From assembly GCA_024036415.1 (NCBI GenBank), contig JAMWET010006774.1:62001-126000 (forward strand): a stretch of 64,000 nt of DNA, given 5' to 3'. This document shows positions 50,460-63,265 of the stretch, in pieces. Position 1 is the stretch's first letter; each line of letters opens with the position of its first letter. The position numbers were made by a program, and so were the translations under genes. The notes under the pieces are model-generated. The model had not been told where the DNA came from, did no database searches, and saw only the letters and a program-made list of their open reading frames with translations. This DNA comes from Prochilodus magdalenae (Eukaryota; Chordata; Actinopteri; Characiformes; Prochilodontidae).

Positions 50460-52053
50460 CAAACCGGATTCCAAAAAAGTTGGGACACTAAACAAATTGT
50501 GAATAAAAACTGAATGCAATGATGTGGAGGTGCCAACATCTAATAATTTATTCAGAATAGAACACAAATCACAGATCAAAAGTTTAAACTGAGAGAATGT
50601 ATCATTTTAAGGGAAAAATATGTTTTTTCAAAATTTCATGGTGTCAACAAATCCCAAAAAAGTTGGGACAAGGCCATTTTTACCACTGTGTGGCATCCCC
50701 CCTTCTTCTTACAACACTCAACAGACGTCTGGGGACAGAGGAGACCAGTTTCTCAAGTTTAGAAATAGGAATGCTCTCCCATTCATGTCTAATACAGGCC
50801 TCTAACTGTTCAATCGTCTTGGGCCTTCTTTGTCGCACCTTCCTCTTTATGATGCGCCAAATGTTCTCTATAGGTGAAAGATCTGGACTGCAGGCTGGCC
50901 ATTTCAGTACCCGGATCCTTCTCCTACGTAGCCATGATGTTGTGATTGCTGCAGTATGTGGTCTGGCATTATCTTGTTGAAAAATGCAGGGTCTTCCCTG
51001 AAAGAGATGACGTCTAGATGGGAGCATATGTTGTTCTAGAACCTGAACATAGTTCTCTGCATTAATGGTGCCTTTCCAGACATGCAAGCTGCCCATGCCA
51101 CAAGCACTCATGCAACCCCATACCATCAGTGATGCAGGCTTCTGAACGGAGCGTTGATAACAACTTGGGTTATCCTTGTCCTCTCTGGTCCGGATGACAT
51201 GGCGTCCCAGTGTTCCATAAAGAACTTCAAATCGTGACTCATCTGACCACAGAACAGTCTTCCATTTTGCCACACTCCATTTTAAAAGACCCCTGGCCCA
51301 GTGCAAACGTCTGAGCTTGTGGAGCTTGCTTAGAAATGGCTTCCTTTTTGCACTGTAGAGTTTCAGCTGGCAACAGCGGATGGCACAGTGGATTGTGTTC
51401 ACTGACAATGCTTTCTGGAAGTATTCCTGAGCCCATTCTGTTATTTCCTTGACAGTGGCATTCCTGTTTGAGGTGCAGTGACGTTTAAGGGCCCGGAGAT
51501 CACGAGCATCCAGTAGAGTTTTACGGCCTTGACCCTTACGCACAGCGATTGTTCCATATTCTCTGAATCTTTTGATGATGTTATGCACGGTTGATGATGA
51601 TAACTTAAAAGTCTTTGCTATTTTACGCTGGGTAACACCATTCTGGTATTGCTGCACTATCTTTCTGCGTAACAATGGTGGAATTGGTGATCCTCTTACC
51701 ATCTTGGCTTCAGAGAGACACTGACACTCTGAGAAGCTCTTTTTATACCCAATCATGTTGTCAATTGACCTAATTAGTGTTAATTGGTCTTCCAGCTGTT
51801 CGTTATATGCTCAATTTCCTTTTTCCATCCACTTATTGCTACTTGTCCCAACTTTTTTGGGATTTGTTGACGCCATGAAATTTTGAAACAACATATTTTC
51901 CCTTAAAATGATACATTCTCTCAGTTTAAACTTTTGATCTGTGATTTGTGTTCTATTCTGAATAAAATATTAGATGTTGGCACCTCCACATCATTGCATT
52001 CAGTTTTTATTCACAATTTGTTTAGTGTCCCGACTTTTTTGGAATCCGGTTTG
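50460..52053 (-). mobile_element. Apparently intact Tc1-like transposon with long IR/DR ends
   Basis: 1594 bp. Terminal inverted repeats of about 212 bp (50460-50672 and 51842-52053) begin CAAACCGGATTCC and carry the direct subrepeat 'ccaaaaaagttgggac' at both outer and inner ends (IR/DR architecture). The arms differ at only a few positions. The left flank is TA (50458-50459); the right flank is CA, so one copy of the TA target has mutated. It encodes a full transposase on the minus strand. Confidence 0.93.
50680..51702 (-). CDS. Tc1-like transposase, DD34E, full length
   Basis: 340 residues from the methionine at 51702 (MVRGSPIPPLLRRKIVQQYQ); an in-frame ATG 18 codons upstream (51756) would give 358. 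It cuts and pastes the element in the nucleus by recognising the terminal repeats. Order: paired-like helix-turn-helix DNA-binding region (QRKIAKTFKLSSSTVHNIIK), second HTH (VNTIHCAIRCC), catalytic core with Asp in VLWSDESRF, Asp in QQDNARPH and Glu in SPIENIW, with 34 residues between the second Asp and the Glu. Length equals that of functional Tc1 transposases. No stop or frameshift. Together with near-identical ends, this suggests recent insertion and possible activity. Confidence 0.93.
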   Translation of the reverse strand: MVRGSPIPPLLRRKIVQQYQNGVTQRKIAKTFKLSSSTVHNIIKRFREYGTIAVRKGQGRKTLLDARDLRALKRHCTSNRNATVKEITEWAQEYFQKALSVNTIHCAIRCCQLKLYSAKRKPFLSKLHKLRRLHWARGLLKWSVAKWKTVLWSDESRFEVLYGTLGRHVIRTREDKDNPSCYQRSVQKPASLMVWGCMSACGMGSLHVWKGTINAENYVQVLEQHMLPSRRHLFQGRPCIFQQDNARPHTAAITTSWLRRRRIRVLKWPACSPDLSPIENIWRIIKRKVRQRRPKTIEQLEACIRHEWESIPISKLEKLVSSVPRRLLSVVRRRGDATQW

Positions 52054-52419
52054 CAAAATTTAATATATATAAATATATAAAAAAATAGAAAGAGCAGCAG
52101 GGGAATTTGGAAAGGTAGCAGCAGAGTGTATTTAAAGTCACTGAGTGTCCTCAAGTATCGGTGCAGTGGTTTAAAAGTCTTACAGCTTTTGGAATGAAGC
52201 TGTTCCTCAGTCTGTTCGTTTTACACTTAATGCTCTGCAGCCTCCTGCCTGAGGGAAGCGGGACAAAAAGTGAGTGTACTAGGTGAGTGGGGTCCTTCAT
52301 GATGCAGGTGGCCCTCTTCCTGCATCTGGAGGTGCAGATGTCCATGGTGGTGGGGAGGCTGACTCCGACAGATTTGGAGCGGAGGAATGCCAAACAGCAT
52401 GAATGTTTCACCACACGGT

Positions 52420-53000
52420 ATCAGTTCTCTGTTGGAGCTGTTTAATGTTTAATAGCATTTAAGGGATTTCTCTTTAAAAAAGAGAGAAAATAATTATGCA
52501 GTTTTGCAATTTGACAAAAGATAATTTGAAAACTTCACTGATTCCTTATTTCACTAATTTGTTAAGCCTTTGAGCAACTAGAACTAGTCTCATGGTCTGA
52601 GCTCTCAGGTTTTTACTCTGTTGCCACTTTTCCTGAAAAAGAGCTGCATCTTATCTGTACCTGCTGTTGTGAATCAATTTTCTGAAACTTTCAGTCCCAC
52701 TGGGAAAGGCAGGGTGTGATTTATGACCCCCTTAGAAAAATATGTTTGACTCATAAGATAAAATGACCATAACTACAGCCTATTAATGTAATAATGATAC
52801 ACAAAATACACATGGTACGTGAGCCTGCGTTAGTCTGCCCTTAGAAAAAGGCATGCATCAGATGGCATCATTGTTGGGGTCTTTTCTGCTGAACAAGCTG
52901 TGGACCAGCTGGTGCAGGATGTAAAAATGTATGTACTGTATATGTCATAAGCCAACATTTTCAGAAATTACGACCATATCACATGCCTCGCGTCTCACCA
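52420..53000. other. Non-coding stretch, nothing recognised
   Basis: Between the LINE fragment and the poor-quality region; AT-rich, without open frames or repeat signatures that I can name. Confidence 0.5.
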
Positions 53001-56000
53001 GCAAACCACGCTCTCAACGATATCGGCCTTCACCTTGTGCATACCAGGATAGTCGACTCCCGCTCACGTAGTTGCCAGGCCTGCCACCATAACTTCACAT
53101 AGTCGAAAGGCCACCACTCCCCCCAGTGCGCACATTCACAGCCAGCATTTTTCCATAACTGAAAGATGCAGAGTCCGACCAGGCCTAGTTGCACACTAGG
53201 GACACCAGATCGAGATTTAGATCCTTCAGACATCACATCCTGACCTCATGGCCACTCTAGCCTGCCCGCCACCCTGCACCTCGAGCGAAATATGAAGGAA
53301 AACCCAAGTTTGGTGTGCGTAATCAGATAAATATCAAGAGTACATGTAGCTTCTCCCATGTGTTCCCTTTTGAATCAAAGACCTCTGTTCTAAGCCTCCT
53401 TCCTGAGCCTTCATGGTTATCTCTTGCTTGTTCATCAGATTTACTACACCTACATGTTATTTCATTGGACAGCTCTGGTAAAATTAAATGAAATGACGTT
53501 GTTGAATTTTTAAGTGTAAATAAGTTGCACATCCCCACATTCCAAACAGTTCAGTGAATTCAATATGAGCGTGGTGCAAACAGTGCCTGTAAATGATATA
53601 CTGTATAGACAAAAGCCTTGATATTTGTTCACCACAAAGTAATAATGTGGGCTCTCTTCCAACAAGCACAGTACTCAGATCTGCTCCAACGCTGCTTGAC
53701 AATTGCAGACTCTGTTCATAGACGTCCATTGCAACTCTTGAACACACTTGCACACTAATGAACACACACTCGTACACAAATAGGACCGTCACAATACATC
53801 AGTCAATGCATATTAGAAATGTACACAGGTCTATCTAGTACATTACTCTACATGCTCAGAAAACATAACGGGAACACTTTTCCTATTAATCAGCAGTCGT
53901 CACACTAGCCCATAAACTCAGTTCAACTTGTCATTGGGATACTTGATTTGGTCACGCATTACACGTAGAGAGCGATCTAGTAGAGCGCAGGGCCGTTAAA
54001 ATCATCCAGCCTTTGTATCACGCCTGCTTTGGGTTAATCGAAAAATTAACAACAGCATGCAGTAGAACGAGCCAACAATGCCGACATCCCCCCACAAACA
54101 ACCCCCGCCGTAATGGTTTAAAGGACCGAGCGTCTATTGACATGTTTGTCGACCCCCCCTCATACTCCTTTCCCCCACTGCACTTCTTCATCTAGACCGT
54201 TCTCTGCAGTTGTAGCCCTTGGGCCCCACTGTCAGCAGTGTCACTCACTAGTTACCCCAATGTCGCCTGCAAATGTACCCGACGACCCTTACAGAGGTTC
54301 TTGTCATCTTTCTTACCACCAGCTTAGTCCTACACCACTCAGCCTCGAAGGATGGCACTGTACGTCAATTACGCGCCTGCACCCCTTCAATGCTGTATCC
54401 CCCATCAAAGGTCGTCTCGACATCGTGCACCTCCTCCACACGCATCACGCGAGCACTTAAGAGTAGGGGCTCGCCTGAGATTCAGGAGACCAGGCAGTTA
54501 CTCTAGTTTTTGCTAGCCCATCTGAGTCGACAATCGACAGCCCTTGTGTGCTCTAGCACACCCGACGCCGAGAACATCCCCTATATATCTCCCACACCCA
54601 TGCAGGGAATACTGACTGTATCTAGCGCCTCCCCTATTTGGTGCTACCGGTCCAGTCCAGAGACACAGTACTGAGTCCCACACGACTAGTAGCCCACCTA
54701 TGCTTCGTGAACGCAGCGCTCCCCCTGATCCACCAACTATATCCAGTGCTCCCTGAACCCAACACACGCCTTCATTTGCAGGGGTTCGCGCATGAGCGCG
54801 AACGACGTCCTGTTAACGTGCGCCAGCCCCCCCTGATGTCACACTCACTGCGAACCCAGCACCACGCGTCTATGAGCCGCATTACACATTTGCTGACATG
54901 TGTATAACGGCACTCCAACACCACGACCCCCCATAGAGCCCCGGCCCCAGATCCGCCACATGCACCTTGTGCTTTTTCACACATCAGCTATACGAAGGAG
55001 CAGCTGCCTGTTTATCCGCCGCACTGCACCCACATGACATGACCACTAGGACCCACAAGTGGGATCGTATGGCGCTCACAGCCTGCATAGCCGGTCTTCC
55101 GCCGGTGAGCTTTTTTTTTTTCCTCGGCCATAATCCCTGTGGAGACGGCGCACACAGCACACTGTGCTCACTCACCCAGCGCTGTAGACACGCACAGCCG
55201 CACCCCTCCCACCGACCTGACTTGCTATTAGGGTCCCTCCCGCCCCCCTCCTCCCACGCCACAGGTATGAAAACTCCCCTGCGGCACCCTCTTCTTTCGT
55301 CAAGATCCCTACGCTAGAGTATGCATGTGTCGCTTTTTGGTGCCTGCGTGGTCGCTATTTCCCTCTCACCATCGCGATGCACAAGCAATGCCCGATAGGT
55401 AGTATGATATGCTGGCCCCATCCTACGCAGAGTCATGCAGCGCAGCGTCTTTTTCGGAGAATATGAAGGAATTGATACCATTGCACTGGCCCCCAACCGC
55501 CCCCCCTAGTGTGTCCACCTGACCTCTAAACACCCAAATAGAACCACCTTCTAAGCCCCCTAATGACGGTCCTATTGATATGTCGTAGTCCATACGATCG
55601 CACAAGGCGAAGCGACACTTCAGACTGCTACCCACAGAGAGCCTTCAGTGATGCACCCCGCGTTCGCATCCCAGATCTGGCGAGGAGACTCCCCCAGGTA
55701 CACATTTCTCGTCGTCTCATTCAGGAGCATGTGGACGGCCAATACAAACTACTGAGTACCACATTTTGAAGTGCCGCAGTGGAATTGGGTTAAATGGGAG
55801 ACATGAACCTGCCTGCATCCATTACTCAGCCTTTGATATTTCATGCTGGTGTCTTTGAAAGTCAAACCCTCTGTAGGTCCCATCACACTCGAAGGTGCAT
55901 CATTTTCATTTCCATCAACAATGATGGCGGCATCCTTATCTCCCGTTCCAACACATTACTCAGTCCTAATAATGAGGAAAGATAATTCTGCACGTATAAT

Positions 56001-57039
56001 TTTTCCATGGAGACTACGCGATGTGTTTTCAATAGTCGTTAACCCTTTATTTGTTTGAAGCAGTCGCTATCAATATTAATTCAGCTCGCCCATCCTGATC
56101 TTTTTTTAACGACCTGCTAAATCTTATGTATGCAATAATTTCACTCGTTTTCCAGTATATCAAGCAACTTTATCACTTCCCAGGGTTAAGTTCCACAGCA
56201 CTGTTACACACAGTAGCCATTATGTTGCTCAATATATCGTTACACGCGTGAGCAATAATATAATTCACAAAAGGTGTTAAATGAGCAGTTAACACTAATG
56301 AGCCCTAGCACACAACAGGACAATACAGCTGCACCCCCCTGACAGCACCACGCAGATACAGGAGGAGGCCAGCCACATCGACCTATTTGTCTCGTAGTAT
56401 ATGTATTCGTATATTGACATGAGTAAGATTCCTCACACATTTGAGATGAGGCTAGCCCTTTCTAGTAACCCTACTCTAGCAGGCCTTTCGAAATCCCAAC
56501 TGCTACTCCACTACGTACTTCTGTCATTCTGAACCGAGCCACGTCATTTTGTACTATTTAACATTGTTTCCACTAGCGTGTGGATCAAATGTACCCACCC
56601 TTACTCTCGTGTTAATGAGCATTTCTATGCCTTCTCTCACACTTTAGTAATTATTGAAGGACTTCATATAACCATTTACTCAGCACACTAAAAGCCCCAG
56701 CGCAGGGCAACCCACACGTATCTTCTATTAGCACGCACCTTTTAACCTCAGTACACCACCACCCTACGACTTCCTGTCTTTTGTCCACTCCAGTCCATTT
56801 CCTTCCTGAGGAGAGATCAGCCACCCGCCCCTTAGCACACACCAGCTTTGTGAGGATTGAGCCAGTAGACACTGAAAAGTCTTAGGTCTGCACTGCAACC
56901 CCCTTAACAGACCAGCCAGATCTCGGCCCACTATGTGTATCTGTGGCCCCCTTGTCAAGACTTTAAGACTACTACCTGATACACTGCAGTCCCTCATTGG
57001 AGCGGCCAAAAAGTAAGAGAATTTTAAAAATGGTTTGAA

Positions 57040-58240
57040 CATAACTCAGTTTATATCACACACTACCACTAGCATTTTAGAGCTTAGAGGATATACACTC
57101 GAACCTAATGAGACGAAACAGCTGTAGACAGACTCAGTCTCCATAACCTACAAGTACCTACATGATATGAGCTATAGATTTATACACTCGACCTAATGCT
57201 GAGAAGGAGGTAGATACAGGACTCGAGATCTCATCATACCACAAATCACCCCTATATTTAGAGCATTAGAGTGTTATACACTCGTACCAAATGTGAGGAA
57301 ACTGTATGAACAGAACTCAGTTATCTACCCACTAGTACCTATCATTTATTTAGTCCCTTAAGAGTAGTGACACTCATACACACTACACTAATGAAGGCAA
57401 AATACAGCTGGTAAGGAACTGTATGCAGACTCAAGGTATATACAACGACCCCACGGTACCTACTCATTTAGTAGCTTTAGGCCTGATACAGCTCAAACTA
57501 ATAAGTAGAACGGAAAATACGGTAGAAAACAGGAAGTACAGTACATCTAGTAGCCTAAGAGAAAAATACCTACATTGAGAGCTATAGAAGTTATATACAC
57601 TCGAGAACTACGGCCCTAAAGTGTAGAGGTTAACACTGATGTAAGAAACATGGGTACACGTGAGTCTTCATACCAACAAATGATCCGTACATATTGAGAG
57701 CTTATAATGAGTATGTCTACACTGAAAACTTGTAATGGGAAAACTGTAGAATACAGACTCACAGGATTACTATAAACTACCAGTGAACGCTACAGTGTAG
57801 TAGCTTAGAGTTGAGAGACTGACACAGGTGCCACCTAATGAGAAAACTGACTAGAACAGAATACAGGTATAATACCACAATACCCTACATGTGTGTGTAA
57901 GAGCGGGATAATCTGACGAGGCGTATTAGTAACTACTCACCGTCAAGATACCTAATGAGAAAAAATGTAGAATACAGGAACGTCATCTATGTCACACGTA
58001 TTATACCACCAATAAAAAGACTGACATTTAGAGGATTGATGAGTTATACACGTACCAACCTGTGAAAACTATTTACACCACCCTAGACCTAATGAGAGAA
58101 AACTGTAGAAGAACATAGACAGTACGAGTTTATATGATCAATACAAGCTAGCAGACATTTAGAGCTTAGAGTTATAAGTACACTACAATACCCTAATCAT
58201 GAGAAGTGTAAAGTACTTTGTCAGTATAACCAGTACCTCA
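57040..58240. repeat. 75-bp satellite array, heavily damaged
   Basis: About 14-16 recognisable copies of the unit from 45409-45855 ('tttagagcttagagttatacactc', 'cctaatgagaaactgtagaa', 'cagactcag'), almost every one carrying several small insertions. Copy lengths wander between about 70 and 95 bp. Confidence 0.8.
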
Positions 58241-60059
58241 CATGATCGGATCAATAGACAGCCGCGTTTCATGGCACGAGACCTTGTGTAGCTCCTTAGA
58301 TGCCCTTGGATGCAGCCCAGGCTGCCGTTGGGTGAGCCTGCGTCATGGACACACAGGCTATGAGGTCTAGGTTCAGCCACAGATCATCTGTACGCCCGAT
58401 GGACTCCTCCTCCACCGAAACCGTAAAACTCTTAAACCCTGAGAGGACAAGGAGATCAATATAGCCACTCAAGCAGAGACGGTGTGTACTTGTCTTATTA
58501 CAAGATACTAGACAGATGTATATAGCACACAGAAAAGCCCTAGAACACGAGGACCTGCAGTGATAAACTCACCGTTACCCTAAATATTACTGTTAATGTT
58601 CAGTTAGAAATAGTATACCACATCCTCACTCACACAGAAAATAGGAATCACTATTTTGAAAAAGGAGTTCGGGTTGCGCAAAGATAGGTATTATTGAGAA
58701 CAGGCACACATGAGTTGCTAAAAAAGATAGCGAGGTTGCTGTTTGAGCGGTCTTGGATTATTTGGGAGATCCAATGAAAGCTCATCGGTATCTCATCTAT
58801 TACTTTAACATTGAATTCGGGAACAAATTGAAAAAACTCATCAGCCTGTAAAGTGCAACGGTCTCGGTTTTCACCCCAGAGCGTGGTTTTATACGATTTT
58901 GCATAAATGATCCGTATTGATCTCAACAAAAGGTTTCAAGCTCTAGATGGTTCAAGCCCATCGGTAAACTCACAGCGAATCACCCTATCCAGAAGCTGAA
59001 CACCACTGGGCATGCTCCAGCCAGTTTACATAAACCACTACAAGAAGCGAGCACGAACAGCTAAACAGAAACCAGCTCATTCTTCAAAGAAAGTTAAGTC
59101 GCGAGTAAGAGTAAGAGAGTGTGATAGGTAACACTGACGCAATGACAGTTAGATATTAAACCATTTTGATCGAACCTGACATCACGACCTGTACTAACGC
59201 ACAAATCTAAGGATTTATCATCCATAGTGAGGACACATTCTGTTACTTTACAAAGTAAAAAAATGGAGCTAGATTTACAACAAAGAATGCTAGTCAATAA
59301 TCACCTCCCATCACTATATTTACCAGATAGTTTGATATTAATACATCTTGTGTTAATCTTTATAAATATTAACCATGTCCTAATCGAAAAATGAATAGTT
59401 GCAACAAATAATAGAGTAGTTGCAGTATTATGTTATAACGTAATTTCCACACGCCTCGCGCCAGCCGCTACATGTGACGTAAGCCCAAGGAGCGCGGCCC
59501 TCCCCTTAATCTCAAACATAAACGAGTAACCGACCCATGAAACAGACAACACTTTCCTACAAATATCAAGTACATGTGTACCTAGGGGCTGAACGAGATG
59601 AATGTATATCAGGTAAACTTAGATTATAGATTTTCTAAGACGTCCTTTCCTTGTTAATTCAGAGGACCAGAGGAAGTATGCTGTTCTCGCCCTTGAACCT
59701 CCTGGTTCCTTATCAATGGTTTTAGTTCCTCTTTTAGATGCAGGAGTTTTTCCCACCTTGCCACTGTCTGCCCTCTGGCACACTGCTCAAAGCGGGGCGT
59801 TGGCGCCAATCACGGCCCAAACCCATAACCCCACACCCCCCATGTTACTTACGTTCTGTATACACTCAAACTCTGTTTTTTTTTTCTTTTCCCTTATAAC
59901 AACCTGATTTTCTGTGAAGCTGCTTTGACACAACGTTGGTTGTAAAAAGCACTATACAAATAAATATTGATTGATTGATTGATTGATGAGATGTGGTCAG
60001 CAGTTTTTGGTCTGAGACTGAAAGGCTGGTGTAAAGCAGCAAAGTATACTGTTTGGACC

Positions 60060-60920
60060 TGGTCATCAAACAAGCAATCATCAAGTAAAACACCATAGCG
60101 ACCACCTGGGATACCATAGCAACTGCCTAGCAACCCCACTAGCAACCACATAGCAACACCACCAGCACAACTCATACTATCAGCCCAGGTTAATGATATG
60201 ACTATAGTTTTGCCCGCTCTTCCTTTTACAGTCCTCACCTAGGGACCAGAGCGCCCAGAGCTAAAATCAGCCCTTTCTCTTGCACCCCGAGCATCGTGTG
60301 TATGGTGCAGTGCATCAGCGTGGATTCACAGCCTTACTCTCACCAGCACATATTGTAATGAAATGTGAGACCATATAGCAACAGGCTCAGATCCACAGTC
60401 GCCTCAACACGTTATTTTTCTCTTGTCACTGGGAGATCATAGCCAACTGCGATAGACAACACATTAGCAACAAATCAGAAACCACTATAAGCAAACCACC
60501 TGGGGGTATTGCGGCATCAGCAAAACTTCACGTAGCCAGTCCTCATGTAGGCCATACCACTATAGAAAGCACCAAGGCCACACCACCACCTGGCGATTAC
60601 CATAGCAACCTGCCTGTAGCAAACCACAAAGGCAAACTTCAGCGGGATACCATAGCATAAAAAACTGCCTGGCAAACCCACTTTAGCCAATCTCCAACAC
60701 TAGACCAAAAACCATTACCAATAAAACCTAGGGACACCATAGCATAGCTGCCCTTTAGCAACACCACCTGCGGATATCATAGCAACATTCGATGTAGCTA
60801 ACACACTTTAACGCTTACACAAGGCCTCATAGTTAGTACCACATTGGAATGTCATATTCCAACTGCATTAGCAACATTCCTAGCCAACCATGCCAATAAA
60901 TACCTGCCCCACTGAAGTCG
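60060..60920. repeat. 'accatagcaaccacctagcaac' tandem repeat, damaged
   Basis: Irregular copies of an about 20-bp unit (catagcaac, cctagcaacc, cacctgggataccatagc), a repeat common in fish introns, with many indels. Confidence 0.65.
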
Positions 60921-62656
60921 GTATGATGTGCTATTTGTAACCTCCCCACATATATACGCATTGCATACTACTTTAATAAGAAGTAATCTATGCCAAGTAG
61001 TGGTTAGATGCATTCGGTTTAGAGTTGGGCTCTATAGATAGATTGAGATATGATTATGGATGGCCTAGCAGCAGTATCTGTCTGTGTTACAAACCCCAGA
61101 CACTACGTCAGTACTAGGCTCGATAGCATTACAGATCATATTGCCACACAAAATACTGGCAGCAGTATGCCAAAATCTAGAGCAGCATGGCAGTAAGGAT
61201 GACCAAATCTGCATTAGTGTGTTGACTATGACAATTGTGACGTTGATATAGGCCTCGGTTTGAATGGATCTTATGTTAGCAATATACCACTCATTATCAC
61301 AGAGTGATGTTGCATATAGATATACATACCACAGTATTCGTCTGTAGATATATAAGAGCTCATCTCGACTAGATGTATTCCAGCATGAGCGGCATTGACC
61401 TATGAGAGGGAATGTCTTGTACACACTGAGTGGACGGATACACCAAGGAATTCTTGGAGAGGTTGCGAGTTAGACCGTAGAGTCAGGAGGACGCTATAGA
61501 CGAATGTGACAGGCCAGGAATTATTGGCTCTACGCTAACCGGAAAGGCCAAGTCTGAGCGACAGAACACGCATTTTGAACTATATTGCAGACATGTATAG
61601 ATGTAGAAATGTACCTATTCAGGAGCGACCTTGACTCCTTGCGCCGCTCCTCCATCGCTGAGCAGTGCCGCCTTCTATCCATGCACCACAGATTATAGAC
61701 TACTACGACGCACGCCTCTACAACCAAGTAATCAAGTCGAGAGCGATAACACAAGACAGTCAGAGCAACTAGTCTGGTGAGGCGTGCACCGCAGGACATC
61801 TACCCCCGCAAGTCCATGTCTTTACCGGTTCCAGGCTTCGGCGTGAGTGGCACTACAACAGGGCCCCACCTGGAGTGGAGCATCCATTTGTCTTCACATT
61901 TTATGTGCCCGACGCTCGGGAGAGATGTGGTGGTTGCCCGAGTGTTGACGACGAAGTGGTGACCTCGCTGTGGGGGGGTCGTATATGGCTGGTGTTGACT
62001 GTGTGGCAAGGGTTTTTTGGAGGGCCACATGGCAGTGGAGCCTTCTAAATTTGTGTATTGCGTTTTCCCATCGCAATACAGGGGGGATAGTAATATAGAG
62101 TACAGTATTGGATAAGGGGTTGTTGTAAAGTATCCTGCAGGTACAATAAAGAAGAGAATAGACAAGGAAGAGTAATACTCTTAGAAGTAATGCTAAGTGA
62201 GATTGAGTAGCATTGTGCAGCATGTACTTTGTAGCGGATTCAAGTGTGAGTAACGCATTTGAAATACTTTAGAATTCAACATTTTTTGACACTTTAAAAC
62301 AGCATGAAAGTGCCAATCAGACAAGCTTCCTGGTGTGTTCTTCCACGGTAGCAGCTGGCTGAATCTATTACAGTTCTGCTGAAGGAATAAAGACTACACC
62401 GTGAGGAGTAAACGGGTAAAGAGTGAATGTGTTCTTCTAGCCACCTTCTAGACATTTCAACCGGAGCACTCATGCAGATAGCTCACACAGTGTGCAGAAA
62501 CGTTTCCTCATGTACTGAGAATTTCAGAACAGCCTTGAACCGCATTAAACACTAATCTAACATGCGCTAATGCTAAATTAATAACTGACTCCTCTATGTC
62601 CTAATCTCCTTTATGCTAACCACAGCTGTCTGACATGTTGTCTAGCGTTAGTTAGC

Positions 62657-63020
62657 ATATACAGTGCTGTGAAAAATCTATTTGCCCCTTACAGATTTCC
62701 TTGGTTTCTGTATATTTGCCACTTAAATGTTTCAAATGATCAAACTAACTTAAATTTCAGAGAATGATAACCTGAGTAAATACAAAATGCAGTGTTTCAA
62801 TGATGATTTCATTTATTAAGATGGAAAAAATCTAGCCAATCCAACCTGCCCTTATGTGAAAAAGCAATTGCCCCCTAAACCTAATAACTGGTTGTGCCAC
62901 ATGTAAGTGTTTGTGATATCTTTCGCATTTCTGTGTAGGAATTTCAGGCCACTCTTCTTTGTTTTTAATTGTTTTAATTCAGCCACATTGGGGGGTTTCT
63001 GAGCATGAACGGCCTGTTTG
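62657..63020 (-). mobile_element. Tc1-like element fragment
   Basis: Starts at 'tacagtgctgtgaaaaatct', a fish Tc1 TIR after TA. The plus strand then reads reversed transposase-end text (ggaatttcaggccactcttctttg...ttaattcagccacattggggggttt) and stops near 63020. The rest is missing. It marks the return of clean sequence after 62.25 kb. Confidence 0.7.
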
Positions 63021-63054
63021 ATTTTATAAAAGGTGTGTGCGTTTTAGCTCTTAC

Positions 63055-63265
63055 CTGTATGTGGTGCTCTGCAACACTGAAGCTCTGCTGAAGTGAGTAC
63101 GTCTCCCCCGTCGGCTCCGGGTTTTATTCTGACTTTAACCACCACATGGTCTGGGCTAAAGGTGCTGGTAACCTCATTCTCCTCACCACAATTAGCAGAC
63201 CCTCTAATCAAGATCATGCTGAACACGAGCAAACAGGAGGTGCTAAACCAATACAGAGACACCAT
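63055..63265 (-). CDS. First exon of an unidentified secreted protein (partial)
   Basis: Minus-strand exon from ATG at 63265 to a consensus donor (ATACAG|GTAAGA, GT at 63054-63053): 70 codons plus one base. The N-terminus (MVSLYWFSTSCLLVFSMILI) is a good signal peptide, followed by RGSANCGEENEVTSTFSPDH and a VVVKVRIKPG stretch. No known domain is recognised. A broken relative lies at 42955-43145 and shorter relatives near 41.4 and 43.9 kb, so the exon has been duplicated within this locus. The next exon would lie below 63053, in or beyond the poor-quality stretch. The remaining bases to 64000 show nothing else. Confidence 0.45.

Larger units (their letters stand above)
50335..52414 (-). mobile_element. 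LINE 3' end, split by a Tc1 insertion
   Basis: The minus-strand frame 52414-52151 encodes a typical fish LINE C-terminus (MKDPTHLVHSLFVPLPSGRR; TNRLRNSFIPKAVRLLN). Its 3' tail continues to the Tc1 element at 52053 and resumes beyond it at 50457-50335, ending in 'ataaagtctccttgaatcctt' on the minus strand. The LINE inserted first and the Tc1 later. The open piece is a C-terminal fragment only. Both lie in intron 4 of gene C. Confidence 0.65.
53000..62250. other. Region of probable uncorrected long-read sequence
   Basis: Known repeats inside this stretch appear with dense one- to few-base insertions and deletions: the 75-bp satellite (57040-58240) and the 'accatagcaaccnccta' repeat (60060-60900). 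Short open frames here have no homology, and CpG and homopolymer composition is unlike the flanks. Short patches look cleaner, such as 59700-60000 with 'gctatacaaataaatattgattgattgatt'. Boundaries are estimates. No gene is called here. Confidence 0.6.

Noticed and set aside
54137..55317. Several 80-116 codon frames in a C-rich stretch
   Set aside because: No homology, overlapping on both strands, and inside the probable uncorrected sequence.
61065..62223. Minus-strand frames of about 90-120 codons
   Set aside because: Same poor-quality region; no signal peptide, domain or splice support.
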